Notes: generated by a model not told the origin, from the letters alone. 43,264 bases of DNA from Aeriscardovia sp. (GCA_017538895.1 JAFYHY010000038.1:1-43264), one strand, 5' to 3'. Positions 8,322 to 17,574 are shown, counted from the stretch's first letter. A program made the numbers and translations.

Positions 8322-10112
8322 GTGACGGCAAATCAAACTCTCGCAGAAATGAAATTAGTAGAGCTTAAAGAATTAGCCAAAAAAATGGGAATTCGTGGTA
8401 TATCCGGTATGCGAAAACCAGAATTAATTAATGCTTTATCTGCTCTCAAAACACAAAATAACCATGGTAATGATGCAAAAAATACTGCTGAAGGACAAAA
8501 AACTATCCATGCAGTAGAGAACCATCACTACGCCAATAATCGACGCCAAACAGCTCACCGTCATGACACAGAAGGCATCGAAAAACTTGATTTAGGTATT
8601 ACTTTGCCAGCGCGCAAAGAAAAACATTATGCTTCACGACGTACTGAACTAGAGTTAACTGAAGAGCAAAAGAAAAAATCTGACGCCATTCTTTCAGCAT
8701 TACCAGATCGCTCACATCATCACACCGACGTAGAAGAAAATAAAGAAATCACTGCCACACATACCACAGTACATGATGATAAGAACCATAGCGATCGTTT
8801 CACACGTTGGCATCAAGATACATCACACGATGAAGAACGACGTCGCTTACGCACACGTCACACCACCAAAGAGCACAGAACTCATGACCGACATGAGGAC
8901 ACTAACCCACCAGTCTCCTCAAAAGAAGAACCTCGCGAAATCGTTGAAGAACATGAACCAGAAGTACAGTGCGTTCCTGTTGCCGGCATCGTTGATATCC
9001 TAGATTCCTACGCATTCATACGCACCAGTGGATACCTCCCAGGCTTAAATGACGTTTATGTCTCCATGGGATTAGTCAAGAAATACGGTTTACGAAAAGG
9101 TGACGCCGTTCAAGGAACAATCAAAGCACCACACGATAATGATCGTCGTGCACAACGCCAAAAATTTGTTCCTCTTCAAAGCATTACCACCATTAATGGC
9201 ATGACTGTTGAAGAAGCAAAACAACGCCCACAATTCAGTAAACTCACCCCACTCTACCCACAAGAACGCCTCCGAATGGAAACCGAACCAACAAAATTCG
9301 TTGGCCGCCTCATCGACATCGTGTCACCAATCGGAAAAGGACAACGAGGACTCATCGTCGCCTCACCAAAAGCCGGAAAAACAGTCACACTCCAAAACAT
9401 TGCTAACGCAATCACAATCAACAACCCTGAATGCCACCTCATGGTTGTTCTCGTCGATGAACGACCTGAAGAAGTCACCGACATGCAACGTACCGTACAT
9501 GGAGAAGTGATTTCATCCACCTTCGACCGTCCAGCCAGCGACCACACCATCGTCGCAGAACTAGCCATCGAACGCGCAAAACGACTTGTAGAACTAGGCC
9601 AAGACGTCGTCATCTTACTCGACTCCATCACACGCCTCGCCAGAGCCTACAACATCTCCTCACCAGCATCAGGAAAAGTCTTGTCAGGCGGTATCGACGC
9701 ACAAGCACTTTACCCACCAAAGAAATTCTTTGGCGCAGCACGCAACGTAGAAAACGGTGGCTCACTCACCATCATCGCCACCGCATTAGTCGAAACCGGT
9801 TCAAAGATGGATGAAGTCATCTTCGAAGAATTCAAAGGAACAGGCAACATGGAACTCCGCCTTTCCCGCGAATTAGCCGAAAAACGCCTCTTCCCAGCAA
9901 TCGACATCAATTCTTCAGGCACGCGCCGCGAAGAATTAATCACTTCTCCAGCTCAACTTGCGATTGCTTATCGTTTGCATCGTTTGCTTGGCGGAATGGA
10001 TGTGGAGCAAGCGTATCAAACATTGGTACCACGCTTAAAGAAAACTTCAACAAACAATGAATTCTTAACAGCAATAGCTCAAAACATTAGTGTTCCAAAA
10101 ACCAATAATTAA
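8322..10112 (+). CDS. rho: Transcription termination factor Rho
   Basis: This 596-residue hexameric RNA helicase terminates transcription. The N-terminal Rho-N domain (about 1-45) reads [21 protein letters not shown] polar insertion (about 46-200) follows, then the cold-shock RNA-binding domain. The ATPase core shows Walker [13 protein letters not shown], Walker [14 protein letters not shown], the Q/R-loop region [20 protein letters not shown] and [18 protein letters not shown]. The insertion is characteristic of actinobacterial Rho, but here it is His/Glu/Arg-rich rather than the Arg/Gly/Asp-rich kind of GC-rich species. The start is GTG at 8322, with AAAGG upstream. Codons between roughly 8930 and 9945 end mainly in A or C, then the style changes sharply. 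Confidence 0.98.
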   Translation: MTANQTLAEMKLVELKELAKKMGIRGISGMRKPELINALSALKTQNNHGNDAKNTAEGQKTIHAVENHHYANNRRQTAHRHDTEGIEKLDLGITLPARKEKHYASRRTELELTEEQKKKSDAILSALPDRSHHHTDVEENKEITATHTTVHDDKNHSDRFTRWHQDTSHDEERRRLRTRHTTKEHRTHDRHEDTNPPVSSKEEPREIVEEHEPEVQCVPVAGIVDILDSYAFIRTSGYLPGLNDVYVSMGLVKKYGLRKGDAVQGTIKAPHDNDRRAQRQKFVPLQSITTINGMTVEEAKQRPQFSKLTPLYPQERLRMETEPTKFVGRLIDIVSPIGKGQRGLIVASPKAGKTVTLQNIANAITINNPECHLMVVLVDERPEEVTDMQRTVHGEVISSTFDRPASDHTIVAELAIERAKRLVELGQDVVILLDSITRLARAYNISSPASGKVLSGGIDAQALYPPKKFFGAARNVENGGSLTIIATALVETGSKMDEVIFEEFKGTGNMELRLSRELAEKRLFPAIDINSSGTRREELITSPAQLAIAYRLHRLLGGMDVEQAYQTLVPRLKKTSTNNEFLTAIAQNISVPKTNN

Positions 10113-10130
10113 ACACAACGAGTAATAAAA

Positions 10131-10174
10131 ATGGGTGAGGGTTTGAGAAGAATTCTTCTCAAACCCTCACCCAT
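10131..10174. terminator. Bidirectional terminator between rho and valS
   Basis: ATGGGTGAGGGTTTGAGAAG pairs perfectly over 20 bp with its complement around AATT. It separates two convergent genes. The T-rich tail is on the valS (minus) side. Confidence 0.85.
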
Positions 10175-10192
10175 ATAACGGTATGTTATCCG

Positions 10193-12928
10193 TTACTTCT
10201 TTACTGGAGGTTCGCCCAGAACATGTTCAGCAGTCAGAATTATGAATGAATCAGCTGCTTTTTGTTGGAGTTCCTCCTCAGTAGATCCTTCAAGACCAGC
10301 AGCAATGAAATCATCATGCTGAAGATCAGTTAAGGTGATATCTCCAGTAACCTTTCCAGCACAAGCAATATCAGACAGAGACTCCTGAATCTCACGTTGC
10401 GCTTGTGGAACAGCCTTTAATGTAACTGAAAGAATTGGAGTCTTCATTGATACTTTTGCTTCGGACTTGATCTTGCGCAAAGCAGCGAGTGCTGCACCAG
10501 CATTATCAAGAAGGCTTTCTGCTGTACTGTGAGTGATTTGCTCGTAGAAGTCTGCGGATGGCCATGGGGCAGTGTGGACTGATCCTTCACCGTCATGCAT
10601 CCAGTGCCAAATCTCTTCAGTAACAAAAGGAAGATATGGTGCAAAGAGACGAGCAAATGCATCAAGGCCAAGACCAAGGGTGGTACGAGCAGATATCATA
10701 GCTTGTTCAGAGCATGTTGTTGTGCCATAAGCGCGATCTTTAACAAGTTCAATGTAGTCATCGCAGAATTCCCAGAAGAAGGTCTCAATAATGCTTAAGG
10801 CGTGAGCATGATCATATTCATCCAATGCTGCAGTTGCTTCACGGATAACAGTGCTGAGCTTGGCCATGACAGCTTGATCAAGTGGTTCAGTTACATTGGC
10901 TGCATCCCAAGTGACCTGAGAAGAATCATTAACGTGATGATTCTTATCTTCGCGTCCGATAGCAAGTGCAAATTTAGTTGCATTGAGTAACTTGATTGCG
11001 AGACGTCGACCGATCTTCATTTGACCGGTATCATATGTAGCGTCAACACCGAGTTTTGCACAGGCAGCCCAGTAACGGACAGCATCAGCACCGAACTTAT
11101 CAATTGGTTCTTTTGGAATAACAACGTTACCCTTTGATTTGCTCATCTTCTTATGATCTGGGTCAAGAATCCATCCTGATAAGTTGGTATCTGACCATGG
11201 GAGAGCATGATTTTCAAGATGCGCGCGCACGATAGAGCTAAAAAGCCAAGTGCGGATAATGTCTTGGCCTTGTGGACGGAGGTCCATTGGGAAGGTCTTT
11301 TCAAACAAACCATCATGTTCATCCCAGTGAGTAACAATTTGAGGAGTCATAGAGCTTGTTGCCCATGTATCCATGATGTCTGTTTCTGCAGTGAAACCGC
11401 ATGGTTGATCACGTTGCTCTTCAGCGAATCCTTCTGGAACATCACTTGTAGGATCAATTGGCAAGCGATCTTCTGTTGGAATTAATGGATGATCATAATC
11501 AATTTCACCATTTTCCTGAACTGGATACCAGAGTGGGAATGGGACACCGAAGAAGCGTTGACGACTAATGAGCCAATCAGAGTTTAAACCGTCAACCCAA
11601 TTGTTATAGCGAACGCGCATAAAATCAGGATGGAATTTGAGTTCTGCTCCACGGTTTAATAATTCTTGACGAAGCTTTAAATCAGTACCACCATTATGCA
11701 AATACCATTGGCGAGAAGTGATAATCTCGAGTGGCTTATCACCCTTCTCATAGAAGTTAGTCATACGAGTAGTTGCTGATGGTTCTCCGATAAGTTCACC
11801 AGATTCTTGCAATGCATCAACAATAACAGTACGAGCACTGAAAGTAGTCTTGCCGCTCATTTGAGCGTAAATTTCTTGACCCTGAGGAGAGGTAATCCAT
11901 TCAGGAATCTCAGTGTTAATACGACCATTACGCATCAAGATGGAGCGTGTTGGGAGATGAAGGTCACGCCACCAGGACACATCAGTCACGTCACCAAAGG
12001 TGCAGCACATAGCAATACCAGCACCTTTATCCATTTCAGCAGCAGGATGCGCTAAAACAGGAACTTCAACGCCGAAGAGTGGGCTTGTTACGGTTGTTCC
12101 GAATAAGTCTTTATAGCGCTCATCATTTGGATTAGCAATTAACGCAACGCATGCCGGTAAGAGCTCAGGACGAGTAGTTTCAATATAAACATCAGTACCA
12201 TCAGTTTTATGGAAGGCTAGCTTATGGTAGAAACCAGGGTATTCACGGCTTTCTAACTCAGCTTGAGCAACAGCGGTCTGGAATGTAACATCCCACAAGC
12301 CTGGAGCTTCTTTTTGATAAGCTTCACCGCGCTGAAGATTACGTAAGAATCCTTTTTGTGCTACGCGACGTGCACGTTTACCAATAGTGTGATATGAGTT
12401 TTTCCAATCGACAGAAAGTCCAAGGCGAACCCAGAGATCCTTAAATTGTTGTTCATCTTGAGCACTGAGCTTTTCGCAGAGTTCAATAAAGTTTTGACGT
12501 GAGCATGCAACTTGATCACGTGCATTAACTTTTTTGCCTTCTGTACCTTCAAATGGTGGCTTAAAATCAGGATTGTATTTCAAAGAGGTATCAACACGAA
12601 CACCGTAATAATTTTGAACACGACGTTCAGTTGGAAGACCGTTATCATCCCACCCCATTGGATAGAAAACATCATATCCACACATACGCTTGTAGCGGGC
12701 TACGATATCGGTATGCGTATAACTGAAAACGTGACCAACATGAAGATGGCCAGAAACAGTTGGTGGAGGAGTATCGATAGAGTACACAGAAGTACGATCA
12801 CGATCACCTTGGAATGCGAAGGTCTGCTCATCATCCCAAGTATGCGTCCATTTATCTTCAAGCCCCTCAACACCAACCTTATCTGGTAATGGTGTTAAAT
12901 TCGCTGTAATATTTCCGTCAGTTGTCAT
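10193..12928 (-). CDS. valS: Valyl-tRNA synthetase
   Basis: This 911-residue class I synthetase charges tRNA-Val. The HIGH motif appears as HVGH (63-66) within IDTPPPTVSGHLHVGH, and KMSKS appears as KKMSKSKGN (about 592-600). The editing domain lies between them, and an anticodon-binding domain with DYDHAHALSIIETFFWEFCDD follows. The wording of the HIGH region resembles the alternative, archaeal-like ValS type rather than the E. coli type; this is a recollection of family alignments, not a computed result. A tRNA-Val gene is also in this window. The upstream gene in the same direction ends 52 bases before the start, so read-through from the binding-protein gene is possible. Confidence 0.97.
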   Translation of the reverse strand: MTTDGNITANLTPLPDKVGVEGLEDKWTHTWDDEQTFAFQGDRDRTSVYSIDTPPPTVSGHLHVGHVFSYTHTDIVARYKRMCGYDVFYPMGWDDNGLPTERRVQNYYGVRVDTSLKYNPDFKPPFEGTEGKKVNARDQVACSRQNFIELCEKLSAQDEQQFKDLWVRLGLSVDWKNSYHTIGKRARRVAQKGFLRNLQRGEAYQKEAPGLWDVTFQTAVAQAELESREYPGFYHKLAFHKTDGTDVYIETTRPELLPACVALIANPNDERYKDLFGTTVTSPLFGVEVPVLAHPAAEMDKGAGIAMCCTFGDVTDVSWWRDLHLPTRSILMRNGRINTEIPEWITSPQGQEIYAQMSGKTTFSARTVIVDALQESGELIGEPSATTRMTNFYEKGDKPLEIITSRQWYLHNGGTDLKLRQELLNRGAELKFHPDFMRVRYNNWVDGLNSDWLISRQRFFGVPFPLWYPVQENGEIDYDHPLIPTEDRLPIDPTSDVPEGFAEEQRDQPCGFTAETDIMDTWATSSMTPQIVTHWDEHDGLFEKTFPMDLRPQGQDIIRTWLFSSIVRAHLENHALPWSDTNLSGWILDPDHKKMSKSKGNVVIPKEPIDKFGADAVRYWAACAKLGVDATYDTGQMKIGRRLAIKLLNATKFALAIGREDKNHHVNDSSQVTWDAANVTEPLDQAVMAKLSTVIREATAALDEYDHAHALSIIETFFWEFCDDYIELVKDRAYGTTTCSEQAMISARTTLGLGLDAFARLFAPYLPFVTEEIWHWMHDGEGSVHTAPWPSADFYEQITHSTAESLLDNAGAALAALRKIKSEAKVSMKTPILSVTLKAVPQAQREIQESLSDIACAGKVTGDITLTDLQHDDFIAAGLEGSTEEELQQKAADSFIILTAEHVLGEPPVKK

Positions 12929-12980
12929 AACCTCCAGTTTACGGATTTAATAAGACGGGATGCGAAAAAACTATCAACGA

Positions 12981-14507
12981 CTATTTCAAGGTTCCTAATG
13001 GGAGCCAATCATCAGTCATATTTGTTGGCATTCCACTCAGAGAAGAATCCCATGCATTCGCAACTTGCACTTCATATAACCAGTCTGCTGGTTGTTTACT
13101 GGCAAGCGTTCTTGCTGCTTTCTGCAGATTAGTGATATAACCCTCATACGTCGTCGACTGAATCGCATCACGATATTCTTGATCAGCAACAGGAGAATCA
13201 AAATTCCACCAATTCGTACCTGTTGTCCAATACCCCAAGTTATGACTGCCATGATTTATGAAGAGAACCATGTCATATTTCATATTATTTACTACCTCTG
13301 AGTTCCATTGCGATTGAGAAATCTTATATGCTGTTACTGTCCACCCAGCATTTTTAATTTGTGAAACAATAAAATTAGCAACTGCCTCTGGAACCTCATT
13401 TGTATATGCAAGAGTATAAGAACGAGTGAAATAATATTCGAATTTTTCTTTTCCTAATTGCTCATTATTTGGGAAAGCAGAAGTCAAGTCTTCATAACCA
13501 GGATCTAAGGATGGAATTGGTCCACCAAGAGGAATACCTAAACCACCAGCAGCTTGAATCACTTGCTGACGATTAATCATCAAACGCATCGCTTCACGCG
13601 CCTGATAATCACTCATCAAACTAGTGACATGAGAATTAAACATCAATGTTGCAACAGTTGTTGAGGCGCCAACAGTAACCTTAAATTTTGAATTTGACTT
13701 CAAAAGATTCATATCAGAAGCATCAACATCAATAGCAGCATTCACTGAACCAGACTGTAATGCAGTAGTTTCAGCAGCGGAGTTCGCAAAATAGCGAAGC
13801 GTAATAGTCTTAAAATGAGGCATAGAACCCCAATAATATGGATTACGAGTTAACACAATCGAATCAGAATTAACAGATTGAACAGTGTAAGGGCCAGTAC
13901 CAACAACATTTGACCCTGTATCACCAGAGTTTTCATTGAATACTAAACCAGCTAATCCAGATAATTCCCACAAAAGTTGTTGATTGGGATGAGATAATTG
14001 CAAGACTACTGTTGAGCTATTCGGTGTCGTTACTGACGATAATCCATCTAAATTCTGATACCCAGGATATTTATGCTCTAATAGCTGCTGTAATGACCAT
14101 GACACATCTTGAGCAGTGACTGGTGAACCATTACTAAATTTAGCTGATCGTAAATGGAACGTGTAGGTTAAACTATTTGATGATACTGACCAGCTAGAAG
14201 CCAAACCAGGAACAACAGAATTATCATTATTACGTCCTGTAAGCCCCTCATAAACATTACCGAGAAGAATGCGATCAGCAGCTGGATTATCAACAGTACG
14301 AATATCCAATGATTCAGGCTGATTCATTAAACCAATCGTGATACCATCTTGTGGTCCTCCAAAGAAGGATGATAACGGTGATTGTGTTCCTAAAGCTAAT
14401 GGCACAACAAGCCATGCAATAAAACTAAAGACAATGAGAAGAATGATAAACTGCAGCCATTTTGGAAAACGTACCTGACGCGAGTGCTGTGCATTATGAG
14501 TAGTCAT
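12981..14507 (-). CDS. Membrane-anchored peptide-type solute-binding protein (SBP family 5)
   Basis: This 508-residue protein belongs to the OppA/DppA-type family 5 of extracytoplasmic solute-binding proteins. It shows GLMNQPESLDIRTVDNPAAD, the typical LASSWSVSSNSLTYTFHLR and SAKFSNGSPVTAQDVSWSLQ. Members bind oligopeptides, nickel or sugars for ABC importers. It lacks a lipobox cysteine; instead an uncleaved-looking hydrophobic segment (about 17-42) follows basic residues, so it is probably tethered by a membrane helix. No permease or ATPase genes are adjacent, so it is an orphan that must work with a transporter encoded elsewhere. TATAAT lies only 9 bases upstream of its ATG. The substrate is unknown. 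Confidence 0.85.
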   Translation of the reverse strand: MTTHNAQHSRQVRFPKWLQFIILLIVFSFIAWLVVPLALGTQSPLSSFFGGPQDGITIGLMNQPESLDIRTVDNPAADRILLGNVYEGLTGRNNDNSVVPGLASSWSVSSNSLTYTFHLRSAKFSNGSPVTAQDVSWSLQQLLEHKYPGYQNLDGLSSVTTPNSSTVVLQLSHPNQQLLWELSGLAGLVFNENSGDTGSNVVGTGPYTVQSVNSDSIVLTRNPYYWGSMPHFKTITLRYFANSAAETTALQSGSVNAAIDVDASDMNLLKSNSKFKVTVGASTTVATLMFNSHVTSLMSDYQAREAMRLMINRQQVIQAAGGLGIPLGGPIPSLDPGYEDLTSAFPNNEQLGKEKFEYYFTRSYTLAYTNEVPEAVANFIVSQIKNAGWTVTAYKISQSQWNSEVVNNMKYDMVLFINHGSHNLGYWTTGTNWWNFDSPVADQEYRDAIQSTTYEGYITNLQKAARTLASKQPADWLYEVQVANAWDSSLSGMPTNMTDDWLPLGTLK

Positions 14508-14516
14508 AAACCACAG

Positions 14517-14522
14517 ATTATA
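14517..14522 (-). promoter_or_regulatory. -10 box of the solute-binding-protein gene
   Basis: A perfect TATAAT on the minus strand lies 9 bases before the ATG. Transcription would begin about two to four bases from the start codon, giving a leaderless or nearly leaderless mRNA. Confidence 0.45.
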
Positions 14523-14549
14523 GTATTAGGCAATTAAGTGAAAACTACA

Positions 14550-14555
14550 TACTAT
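14550..14555 (+). promoter_or_regulatory. -10 box candidate for nth
   Basis: TACTAT lies 6 bases before the ATG at 14562, which would place the transcript start at or next to that ATG. This supports 14562 rather than the GTG at 14538 as the nth start. Confidence 0.35.
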
Positions 14556-14561
14556 AGTTTT

Positions 14562-15257
14562 ATGACGTCACCTGAGCATAAGGAATCTGCATATCATAAA
14601 AAACTGCGTATGCTGATTGAAGAAAAACAGTTAGAGGAACGATGGCCAATAGCGTCTTGTTCTTTGGATTATGAGAATCCATTTCAACTTGTTGTTGCGA
14701 CAGTATTGAGTGCGCAAACAACAGATAAACGCGTCAATATTGTTACAAAAGATCTTTTTGCAACGTATCCTACTCCGCAATTACTTGCTCAAGCTGATAT
14801 TACTGATGTTGAAAATATTATTCGAACATTAGGTTTTTACCATGTTAAAGCTGCACATATTGTTGCTCTCTCACAAACATTAGTGGAGAAATTTAACAGT
14901 ATTGTTCCTCAGACCATGGAAGAATTAACACAATTACCTGGTGTGGGTCGTAAAACAGCTAATGTTGTTTTGGGTGATGCGTTTCATAAGCCAGGTTTTC
15001 CTGTGGATACTCATGTGATGCGTGTAACTGGACGTTTACAATGGACAGATCAATGGAATGCTAAGCATCCTGATCCGGTGAAAATCGAGAAGCAGATTAC
15101 ACCAATTTTTCCTGGAGAAAAATGGGCCTCATTGAGTCATCGACTGATTTATTTAGGTCGTGAAATATGTCATCCACGTAATCCTGCTTGCTACCAATGT
15201 CCTTTATCAGCTACATGTCCTTTCGCCTTACACAAGCAGAATGCTAATCATTCATAA
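14562..15257 (+). CDS. nth: Endonuclease III, base-excision repair
   Basis: This DNA glycosylase/AP lyase removes oxidised pyrimidines. The helix-hairpin-helix LPGVGRKTANVVLGDAF contains the catalytic lysine, and PVDTHVMRVTGRL contains the catalytic aspartate. The C-terminal iron-sulphur loop has the exact C-x6-C-x2-C-x5-C spacing (CHPRNPACYQCPLSATC). From ATG 14562 the protein has 231 residues. An in-frame GTG at 14538 would add eight residues, but it has only a weak ribosome site and lies upstream of the likely -10 box. The gene is divergent from the solute-binding-protein gene, with a very short shared regulatory region. Confidence 0.95.
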   Translation: MTSPEHKESAYHKKLRMLIEEKQLEERWPIASCSLDYENPFQLVVATVLSAQTTDKRVNIVTKDLFATYPTPQLLAQADITDVENIIRTLGFYHVKAAHIVALSQTLVEKFNSIVPQTMEELTQLPGVGRKTANVVLGDAFHKPGFPVDTHVMRVTGRLQWTDQWNAKHPDPVKIEKQITPIFPGEKWASLSHRLIYLGREICHPRNPACYQCPLSATCPFALHKQNANHS

Positions 15258-15527
15258 AAGAAGTGACTCTGTGAATCATTCGTTTTTAGTATTGTTAGTA
15301 TTTCTGAGGTTATAGCCTTATAAGAGTAGAGGGAAAAACAAATAGTATAATTTGAAATCTGGTTACGGTATCAGTCAAAAACGCATAGATATAAATCAAG
15401 AGAAGAATTTTGACGAGAGATATTCATAGCGATCATTAACCATCAGTAAGAAATACAATATTTTGCGATAACACGTTTTTATAAAAGTTAATATCGTGGT
15501 TACGTAGACTTTAGGAAGGAAAATAAT

Positions 15528-16226
15528 ATGCAAATCAAAGCCAGATTATCTGGAATCTTGATATGGATTATAGGTCTCTTCCTGCTTTTACTTCCTGCCA
15601 TGTTCTTTTCTCAAAGTGAAGGCCAAATAATTATTGGCCGTGATATTAATTTTGTGTTAAGCACAGCTATTGTCATTATTCTCGTGGTATGTAGTCCTAT
15701 TTTCGAGAGAGATTCTCCACGTGCTCCTCGAGTATTTTCTTTGTTATGGGGTCTAGGCTCTATTTGGTCAGCTTTAATTAATCTTTTTTTAGCAGGATCA
15801 GGTAATGATCAGCTGATTCTTGCTGCACAATCATGGGGTAATGAAACAATCGTTGCCTGCGTTCTTCTTCTTGCTAGTGGATTTTTCTATGAAATGTGTC
15901 GCCGTCCACGTACGCATACAAGTTCTTCCATGACAAGTATTTGCATGATGGGCTTGATGAGTTGGTTTACAGGCGGTTGGATTTTCCTATCCGATATGTG
16001 CTCCTTATCAACCTCTCATCAAAAAGGAATGACATTAGTTCTTATCATTATCGTTATTAGCTTGCTGATGCTTATTTCACAATCACGATTAGCAAAATTA
16101 TTGTTCCAATATGAAACAGCGATGGTACGTACGGTAAGTCGCCGATCCTTTATTTATTTCATGGCATCAGCAGTTTTAGCTTTCACTGGAATTCTTCCAG
16201 TCGTTTTCTTAATGATTAAGTATTAA
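15528..16226 (+). CDS. Unknown six-helix membrane protein
   Basis: This 232-residue protein has about six hydrophobic segments, at roughly 8-27, 40-56, 69-88, 108-123, 142-160 and 170-190, with a further one near 209-230. It has no recognisable family motif. A cluster of basic residues (CRRPRTH) lies mid-protein, and SRRSF precedes the last helix, suggesting cytoplasmic loops there. AGGAAGG lies before the ATG at 15528. The upstream gap (15258-15527) contains a TATAAT at 15346 but no convincing -35, so a long leader is possible. The gene is convergent with ppa. I do not recognise it and assign no function. Confidence 0.7.
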   Translation: MQIKARLSGILIWIIGLFLLLLPAMFFSQSEGQIIIGRDINFVLSTAIVIILVVCSPIFERDSPRAPRVFSLLWGLGSIWSALINLFLAGSGNDQLILAAQSWGNETIVACVLLLASGFFYEMCRRPRTHTSSSMTSICMMGLMSWFTGGWIFLSDMCSLSTSHQKGMTLVLIIIVISLLMLISQSRLAKLLFQYETAMVRTVSRRSFIYFMASAVLAFTGILPVVFLMIKY

Positions 16227-16235
16227 AGATAAAAA

Positions 16236-16269
16236 GTGGTGGCATAATCATAATCGATTATGCCACCAC
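16236..16269. terminator. Bidirectional terminator between the membrane gene and ppa
   Basis: GTGGTGGCATAATC pairs perfectly over 14 bp with GATTATGCCACCAC around a six-base loop. It lies between convergent genes, with a T tract on the minus side. Confidence 0.82.
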
Positions 16270-16286
16270 AAAAAACTCATCTGAGA

Positions 16287-16787
16287 TCACTTATTCTCTT
16301 CATCAGCAAGACGCTTGAAGGATTCAGCAATGACTTCATCTGCGTGAGCTTTATCAGTCCAGTAGGAGCCTGGCATAACGCTTTTACCAGGTTCAAGTAC
16401 CTTGTACTGGTTAAAGAATTGATCAATTTCATCAAGATGGAATTGGCTAACATCAGAGATGTCTTGAATCTTGTCATAACGAACATCATCTGGAACCATG
16501 AGGATCTTGTCATCTCCTCCGTTCTCATCGACCATGTGATACATGCCAACGACGCGGCACTTGATAACGCATCCTGGGAAAACAGGGAACATATCCATAA
16601 CAAGAGCGTCTAATGGATCGCCATCAGCGCCAAGCGTTCCTTCGATATATCCATAATCGTCTGGATAAACCATAGTAGAGAAAAGAGTACGATCAAGAGT
16701 GATACGTCCAGTTTCATGGTCTACTTCATATTTGTTGCGGGAACCACGTGGGATTTCTACTAAAACATCATAGGTTTTCTCAGCCAT
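16287..16787 (-). CDS. ppa: Inorganic pyrophosphatase, family I
   Basis: This 166-residue soluble enzyme hydrolyses pyrophosphate released by biosynthetic reactions. The family I active site is clear: VEIPRGSRNKYEVDHETG, then VYPDDYGYIEGTLG, and the metal-binding DGDPLDALVM (all within residues 10-66). Length matches the short bacterial form. On the minus strand GGAGACA precedes the ATG. The gene is monocistronic, flanked by a convergent membrane-protein gene and a divergent hsp20. Confidence 0.97.
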   Translation of the reverse strand: MAEKTYDVLVEIPRGSRNKYEVDHETGRITLDRTLFSTMVYPDDYGYIEGTLGADGDPLDALVMDMFPVFPGCVIKCRVVGMYHMVDENGGDDKILMVPDDVRYDKIQDISDVSQFHLDEIDQFFNQYKVLEPGKSVMPGSYWTDKAHADEVIAESFKRLADEENK

Positions 16788-16908
16788 AATGATTGTCTCC
16801 TTAAATAATTTGCTTCCAATAAATGTATGAACGCAAAACTATTGATCATTTTATTATAAAGCAACCATTATAAAAATATTGGAAAAGTTGAAACGGATAT
16901 ATTTAAAA

Positions 16909-16929
16909 CTTGAGTCTAAAATACTCAAG
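16909..16929. promoter_or_regulatory. HAIR operator (HspR-binding inverted repeat) upstream of hsp20
   Basis: CTTGAGT-N7-ACTCAAG is an exact match to the HAIR consensus bound by the heat-shock repressor HspR in actinobacteria. It lies 89 bases before the hsp20 ATG. A TACAAT (16955-16960) downstream could be the -10 box. The arm extends to 11 bp with a T tract, so it also resembles a terminator, but no upstream plus-strand gene needs one. Confidence 0.75.
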
Positions 16930-17017
16930 TTTTTTTCATGAAGTGGGAAGAAAATACAATTAAAAATGTTAAGTAGAGTAAGAGCAAGTGCAGTAACAGA
17001 AGAAAGATAGAGTAAAA

Positions 17018-17449
17018 ATGGCATTCTTACCAGCAGTATTTAACAATTCCCCATTTGATGATGCAGTAACAGATTTCTTTACTGAACAACCAGTCCAACG
17101 GTACACGCAGAAAATGTCATCAGCAATGGCAACTGATATTAAAGAAATTGATAATACATATGAAGTGACAATTGAGATTCCTGGATTTGATAAACATGAT
17201 ATTCATGTCCGTTTAAAGGACGGTTATTTAACTGTTTTAGTGCAGCAGGAGAGTACAACTGATCATTCTGTTGGAAAGTATATTCATCAAGAACGTTATA
17301 TGGGATCTCGTTCACGTAGTTTTTATGTTGGTAAGAATTTAAAGAGTTCAGATGTGAAAGCAAGTTTTTCTAATGGCGTGTTAACACTGTCTATTCCAAA
17401 AGAAGTTGAAGTACCAAAAGAAGAAGACCAAACCGTTGAAATCAATTAA
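17018..17449 (+). CDS. hsp20: Small heat-shock protein, Hsp20/alpha-crystallin family
   Basis: This 143-residue ATP-independent holdase chaperone keeps unfolding proteins soluble. The alpha-crystallin domain spans about 40-135. It begins with IKEIDNTYEVTIEIPGFDK, contains DGYLTVLVQQES, and ends with the diagnostic GVLTLSIPK motif. The N-terminal arm (AFLPAVFNNSPFDDAVTDFF) is hydrophobic, as usual. The ATG at 17018 has an AGAAAGA-type ribosome site. The HAIR element upstream indicates HspR repression released by heat shock. A hairpin terminator follows. Confidence 0.95.
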   Translation: MAFLPAVFNNSPFDDAVTDFFTEQPVQRYTQKMSSAMATDIKEIDNTYEVTIEIPGFDKHDIHVRLKDGYLTVLVQQESTTDHSVGKYIHQERYMGSRSRSFYVGKNLKSSDVKASFSNGVLTLSIPKEVEVPKEEDQTVEIN

Positions 17450-17458
17450 ATAAATAAG

Positions 17459-17492
17459 AAATGGGATGGAATCACTGTATTCCATCCCATTT
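17459..17492. terminator. Terminator between hsp20 and tRNA-fMet
   Basis: AAATGGGATGGAAT pairs perfectly over 14 bp with ATTCCATCCCATTT around CACTGT. It separates convergent hsp20 and the initiator tRNA. Confidence 0.85.
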
Positions 17493-17497
17493 ATAAT

Positions 17498-17574
17498 TGG
17501 TAGCGGGGTCAGGATTTGAACCTGAGACCTCTGGGTTATGAGCCCAGCGAGCTACCGAGCTGCTCCACCCCGCG
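17498..17574 (-). tRNA. Initiator tRNA-fMet(CAT)
   Basis: On the minus strand the tRNA starts CGCGGGG and ends CCCCGCT-A-CCA. Position 1 (C) is unpaired with T72, and the anticodon stem has three G-C pairs next to the loop CTCATAA. Both traits mark the initiator rather than the elongator tRNA-Met. CCA is encoded. Confidence 0.95.

Noticed and set aside
9254..9631. Minus-strand open frame inside rho
   Set aside because: It is a by-product of the A/C-ending codon block on the sense strand; no motif or start signal.
16908..16937. Treating the inverted repeat before hsp20 simply as a terminator
   Set aside because: No plus-strand gene lies upstream, and the match to the HspR operator is exact; the terminator-like shape is kept only as a secondary idea.
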